Origin: UBA993 sp964389365
Lineage (GTDB): Bacteria; Bacillota; Dethiobacteria; DTU022
NCBI GenBank assembly: GCA_964389365.1
Contig: CAYMDO010000007.1
Span: forward strand, 7,079 to 71,078
Direction of reading: 5' to 3'
DNA: 64,000 bases
The notes beneath the pieces are model-generated. The model searched no databases and was not told the DNA's origin. It worked only from the letters and a program-made list of their open reading frames with translations. The position numbers were made by a program, and so were the translations under genes. This document shows, one piece after another, positions 61,068-64,000 of this stretch (the stretch's first letter is position 1; each line of letters begins with the position of its first letter).

Positions 61068-61637
61068 TCATAACCCGCCGCCTGAAACCAGGCCCCGCTT
61101 TTTAAAAATTTTGAACAAGAGCCAGAAGATCAAAATAAAAAGCAAAAATGCGATAACCGGCAGTAAAACTGCCAGCAGCGACATCATAACTGAAAACAGC
61201 GATTCAAAAAAAGAGACCACCGGGTTGGCCGCTCCGGCCGTGGTAACAGTTGAACCGGTATGGACGGCATTGCTGAGCGTACTGCCGCCCAAAGCGGCGC
61301 CTCCGCCGGCAATAATTGCCAAAGCCCAGGCCAGGACTGGCGGAAAATCAACCAGCACAGCAGCCGTGATCAGCGTCCCGGCTACAAGGCTGACCGGCAC
61401 CGCAATAGTACTGATAAGGTTGTCAACAAAGGGGGAGAGATAGGCGATAAGTTCGATCAAAGCTGCCGCCGCAAAGGCTGCCAGTGCCGGGTAGGTGCCA
61501 ACCCAGGCAAAGGCTGGAGAAAGCTCGATCCAACCGGCCAGGGCAGCAATACTGACCACCAGCAGCGGCACAAAGACCCTGAAACCGCTGCTCGCACTTA
61601 AACTGATGCCGATTAAGAGGCTGAGCAAGTACTCCAC
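61068..61637 (-). CDS. DUF4126 membrane protein
   Basis: A 189-residue protein, almost entirely hydrophobic, with about five membrane segments. The start LLSLLIGISLSASSGFRVFV and internal LIELIAYLSPFVDNLISTIA match the DUF4126 family of unknown function. The start is GTG with GGGAG 7 bases upstream. It lies between DegV and LOG genes on the same strand with gaps of 45 and 54 bases, so a common transcript is likely. Confidence 0.8.
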   Translation of the reverse strand: MEYLLSLLIGISLSASSGFRVFVPLLVVSIAALAGWIELSPAFAWVGTYPALAAFAAAALIELIAYLSPFVDNLISTIAVPVSLVAGTLITAAVLVDFPPVLAWALAIIAGGGAALGGSTLSNAVHTGSTVTTAGAANPVVSFFESLFSVMMSLLAVLLPVIAFLLFILIFWLLFKIFKKRGLVSGGGL

Positions 61638-61691
61638 TGCTATACTCCCTTTCTAACAACTGGTGCCGTGCTGCTTCAACCGGCCCTTCCG

Positions 61692-62519
61692 TCAGAGGCA
61701 AATCCGGGTCAGTTCTCTTTTGAGGTATCCAAAGGCATCGTCAACCGAGTTGCTGAAATGCAATAGGTTTAGGTCTTCGCTGCTGATCGTCCCGTACTTG
61801 ACCATTGCCTCCAGGTTAAGCACCTCGTTCCAGTAGTCCGTACCGTAAACAACTATCGGCAGCTCTTTTTCAAGTTTCCTAGTCTGGATCAGGGTCAGGA
61901 CCTCAAACAGTTCGTCAAGTGTGCCGAACCCGCCCGGAAATATAACCAGCGCTTTTGCCAGGTAGATGAACCAGAACTTGCGCATAAAAAAGTAGTGGAA
62001 CTCAAAGTTTAGCGCCGGGGTGATATAAGGGTTTGGCAGCTGCTCATGCGGGATACTGATATTGAACCCGATTGATTTGCCCCCGGCATCAGAGGCCCCC
62101 TTATTGGCTGCCTCCATCATGCCAAAACCGCCCCCCGAGCAGATGATAAACCGCTTATTGCCTCCAAGCTCTTTTGACCAGTTGGTAATTCTTCCGGCCA
62201 GATCTACGGCATCCTGGTAGTACCGGGAAATTAACAGTTCGTTGCGCGCCTTCTCGATCTTACCGTTCAGGTCGGCATCATTTTGGGCACCATCCGCAGC
62301 TGCCAATTTTTCCAGTTCTGCCAGCTTTGTTATTGCTTCTTCCGGCGGCTTGGTGCGGGAAGAACCGAAAATAACCACGGTATCTTCTATCCTTTCGTTG
62401 CGCAGCCGATACTGCGGTTCCAGGTACTCGGCCAGGATCCTTAAAATCCGTGCATCACGGCTGTTTAGAAAGTCAATATTCTTGTAAGCTTTTTGGGCTT
62501 TCTCAAGTAAGCGCGCCAT
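61692..62519 (-). CDS. LOG-family nucleotide phosphoribohydrolase
   Basis: A 275-residue Rossmann-like protein of the LOG/TIGR00730 group. The two signatures are GGGFGMMEAANKGASDAGG (about 130-148) and PGGFGTLDELFEVLT (about 194-208), which bind the ribose-phosphate and hold the catalytic Arg/Glu. Members split nucleoside monophosphates to base plus ribose-5-phosphate. It has about 70 extra N-terminal residues, as in the longer LOG subgroup. GGAGG lies 4 bases before the ATG. Confidence 0.9.
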   Translation of the reverse strand: MARLLEKAQKAYKNIDFLNSRDARILRILAEYLEPQYRLRNERIEDTVVIFGSSRTKPPEEAITKLAELEKLAAADGAQNDADLNGKIEKARNELLISRYYQDAVDLAGRITNWSKELGGNKRFIICSGGGFGMMEAANKGASDAGGKSIGFNISIPHEQLPNPYITPALNFEFHYFFMRKFWFIYLAKALVIFPGGFGTLDELFEVLTLIQTRKLEKELPIVVYGTDYWNEVLNLEAMVKYGTISSEDLNLLHFSNSVDDAFGYLKRELTRICL

Positions 62520-62534
62520 AATTCCTCCACATGT

Positions 62535-63398
62535 TTAATATTGGTAAAAACCTGTACCTTTTTTTCGGCCCCATTCTCCTTTTATGTACTTTTCAACCAC
62601 CGTAGGCGAAGGTTTTTCTTTCGGATCGCCGGTTTCCATGTAGCGCTCCATACCGATATGGTAGGCCAGATCGATCCCGGTTAAATCCATCAGCCTGAAT
62701 GGCCCGAGCGGATGGCCAAGAGCATTAACCACGGCATTGTCAATATCTTCAGCCGAGGCAATGCCCGTATCGTGCAAGAAAAGGGCTTCTTCGGTAATCT
62801 TAGCCAAAATGCGGTTGACCAGGAAACCGTATATTTCTTTGCGGAGCAGAACCGGCACCTTGCCCAGCCGCCGGGCAAGCTCCATTGTCAGGCCTGCAGT
62901 TTCTGCAGTGGTTTGAGGCCCTTTAACGACCTCAACACACTTCATCACCAAAGCCGGGTTGAAAAAGTGCATATTGCAAACCTGCCCGGGACGCCCGGTT
63001 ACATCAGCCAGCTGTGAACTGACAATGAATGAACTGTTGGTGGCCAGTATCGCGTGGGGCGGGCACAGCTGACCGAGCTTTTCAAAGAGTTCCCGCTTGG
63101 GCTGAATTTTCTCGATGATCGCCTCGATCACAAAATCAGCCTTCCCGGCCGCATGGTCGAGAACGGTGGTAAATTTTATTTTGGCGGCAGCAGCCTCAGC
63201 CTGCTCCTGGCTCAGCTTCCCCTTGGCGACCCTTTCAGGCAGGTATTTTTTTGCAAAAGCCTCAGCTTTGCTGATTTGTTCCGCGCTGAGATCGAAACAG
63301 AAGGTTTCGTACCCCGAAAGCGCGCAGAGCAGGGCAATCTGGTGCCCCATATTACCGGCGCCGGCAACGCAGATTTTCTTCACGGCTTCAATATTCAT
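62535..63398 (-). CDS. hbd: 3-hydroxybutyryl-CoA dehydrogenase
   Basis: A 287-residue NAD-dependent short-chain 3-hydroxyacyl-CoA dehydrogenase. NAD motif KKICVAGAGNMGHQIALLCA (about 7-26), NSSFIVSSQLADVTGRP, the catalytic His in CNMHFFNPALVMKCVEVVKG (about 138-157), and NRILAKITEEALFL. It matches the clostridial stand-alone form used in butyrate formation or fatty-acid oxidation. No thiolase, crotonase or acyl-CoA dehydrogenase is next to it. GGGAGG lies upstream of the ATG. Confidence 0.94.
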   Translation of the reverse strand: MNIEAVKKICVAGAGNMGHQIALLCALSGYETFCFDLSAEQISKAEAFAKKYLPERVAKGKLSQEQAEAAAAKIKFTTVLDHAAGKADFVIEAIIEKIQPKRELFEKLGQLCPPHAILATNSSFIVSSQLADVTGRPGQVCNMHFFNPALVMKCVEVVKGPQTTAETAGLTMELARRLGKVPVLLRKEIYGFLVNRILAKITEEALFLHDTGIASAEDIDNAVVNALGHPLGPFRLMDLTGIDLAYHIGMERYMETGDPKEKPSPTVVEKYIKGEWGRKKGTGFYQY

Positions 63399-63482
63399 TA
63401 CTTTGCCTCCCTTGTTTCACATTCGGCCTGACTGCAGATTGCCTTAGGTTATTATTTATTGTAAAGTTGCAATATTCCTGCT

Positions 63483-63722
63483 TTATTCCCCCGATATTTT
63501 CGGGTGTTTTGTTTTTCTTAATGTGTAGAGCCATTTGCGATCTTTGAAAACGCCTGATAAATAAGCGCCAGCGGTCACAGCAAAGAAACCTTTACCCCAG
63601 CCTGGGTCTATAAAATAAGGCTTTTGTAGTTGTAGAAAAAGGGAAAAGTCGAAACAGACCCCATGAGTTATCAGAAAATTGGCTAGAGCGGATCTATTTG
63701 GTATATTATTCAATGTCAGCAA
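63483..63722 (-). CDS. Small hypothetical protein, doubtful
   Basis: A 79-residue frame starting with TTG. The middle has a hydrophobic stretch (GFFAVTAGAYLSGVF) and the end is basic. GGAG is about 25 bases upstream, too far to help. No family is recognised. The sequence is AT-rich and the stretch may be non-coding. Confidence 0.2.
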   Translation of the reverse strand: MLTLNNIPNRSALANFLITHGVCFDFSLFLQLQKPYFIDPGWGKGFFAVTAGAYLSGVFKDRKWLYTLRKTKHPKISGE

Positions 63723-63832
63723 TAAAAAGGGAAATCTACTCCTTATGCCGAAATAGTTTTTTAGCGAAAAACAAAAGACAAAGGATAATTTCCCATGGCT
63801 ATTATATCCTGACTTTTACAGCATCATAGAGC
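63723..63832. other. AT-rich gene-free stretch
   Basis: No gene or motif is seen between the doubtful small frame and the terminator-like hairpin. With the flanking weak features, about 600 bases at the right end have no secure gene. Confidence 0.35.
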
Positions 63833-63873
63833 AAAAAATGGCCGCAGCCCTTATGGATAAAGGCTTTGCGGCC
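63833..63873 (-). terminator. Terminator-like hairpin
   Basis: GGCCGCA and TGCGGCC form the base of a stem continued by complementary GCC/GGC and TTAT/ATAA segments. On the minus strand it is followed by ATTTTTT. It lies 35 bases after the stop of the short frame at 63908-63985. A competing stem, GGATAAAGGC/GCCTTTATCC at 63855-63880, overlaps it. Confidence 0.55.
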
Positions 63874-63907
63874 TTTATCCATTGTCGCGAATATGTAGGG
63901 GAGAGCC

Positions 63908-63985
63908 TTACTTTTTCGTTTGCGCCAGCATTTTTTTAATATCGCCTAGTAGACTGTCAACTCTTAAACTGTGGATAAAGTCTTC
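63908..63985 (-). pseudogene. C-terminal remnant of an unknown gene
   Basis: The frame reads EDFIHSLRVDSLLGDIKKML, then AQTKK and a stop, and is followed by a terminator, as the end of a real gene would be. The same frame has TGA at 63988-63986 and TAA at 63994-63992, so it cannot extend upstream unless there is a frameshift. The gene is probably broken or only a relic; its family is not recognisable. Confidence 0.35.
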
Positions 63986-63997
63986 TCAGCTTTATCC
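63973..63997. repeat. Inverted repeat GGATAAAG-N9-CTTTATCC
   Basis: A perfect 8-base stem with a 9-base loop. The same arm sequence occurs in the hairpin at 63855-63880, so two related palindromes flank the short remnant. Meaning unknown. Confidence 0.4.
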
Positions 63998-64000
63998 TTG

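Noticed and set aside
63970..63978. A perfect DnaA box (TTATCCACA on the minus strand)
   Set aside because: Only one exact copy is present, with no dnaA or dnaN nearby, so it is not evidence for an origin.

Overview
The window looks like a chromosomal segment of an anaerobic, low-to-mid GC member of the Bacillota (clostridial or syntrophomonad-like). This rests on the gene families: split glycine decarboxylase (gcvPA/gcvPB) behind a tandem glycine riboswitch, a LipM-type octanoyltransferase, the cdaA-cdaR-glmM-glmS block, NuoE/NuoF-type flavin diaphorase subunits of the kind used by bifurcating hydrogenases and formate dehydrogenases, oxygen-sensitive radical SAM enzymes, a MttB-family methyltransferase and a clostridial-type 3-hydroxybutyryl-CoA dehydrogenase. 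TTG and GTG starts preceded by strong GGAGG sites are common, and many genes overlap by 4 bases (ATGA or GTGA). No rRNA, tRNA or CRISPR array was seen.

Layout. 1-5.5 kb (minus): sirtuin, two HAD phosphatases and a three-gene NADH diaphorase module with no catalytic partner nearby. 5.86-14.6 kb (minus): a long glycine-cleavage operon behind a glycine riboswitch, in the order gcvT, gcvH, gcvPA, gcvPB, two radical SAM genes, lipM, lpdA. The two radical SAM genes lie where a lipoyl synthase is needed and are best read as a two-protein LipS1/LipS2-type lipoyl synthase. 14.69-15.23 kb: a 535-bp insertion-like segment bounded by 28-bp inverted repeats that holds a decayed, phage-like gene. 15.3-23.4 kb: class II aldolase (plus), then (minus) a cupin, alanine dehydrogenase, an NmrA-type protein, a Met gamma-lyase-type PLP enzyme, a GPH transporter and a MttB-like methyltransferase. 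23.5-29.3 kb: AlkD-like glycosylase (plus) and the c-di-AMP/amino-sugar block glmS, glmM, cdaR, cdaA (minus). 29.4-31.7 kb: the AmmeMemoRadiSam pair, whose function is unknown. 31.9-33.6 kb (plus): a MarR regulator with a split chromate transporter. 33.6-37.7 kb: acyl-CoA synthetase, a truncated GyrI-like gene next to a GC-rich repeat, a HepT/MntA toxin-antitoxin pair and an IS66 deletion remnant. 37.7-48.8 kb: agmatinase-family enzyme, second GPH transporter, an S1P-lyase-like decarboxylase, a complete oligopeptide-type ABC transporter and an FAD oxidoreductase. 49-58.6 kb (minus): recC-recB-recD, unusual in a Bacillota-like genome. 58.9-64 kb: U32 peptidase family protein, DegV, DUF4126, LOG, hbd, and a gene-poor end with hairpins and a short C-terminal remnant.

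How the genes work together. The clearest functional unit is glycine-sensing control of glycine oxidation: the riboswitch and its terminator precede the P, H and T proteins, the L protein, and the enzymes that would octanoylate (LipM) and sulfurate (radical SAM pair) the H protein. NADH from this pathway, from alanine dehydrogenase and from hbd could feed the diaphorase module. The peptide transporter, alanine dehydrogenase, gamma-lyase, agmatinase-family enzyme and decarboxylase suggest amino-acid and amine fermentation. All functional calls come from reading motifs and gene order; no database search was run.
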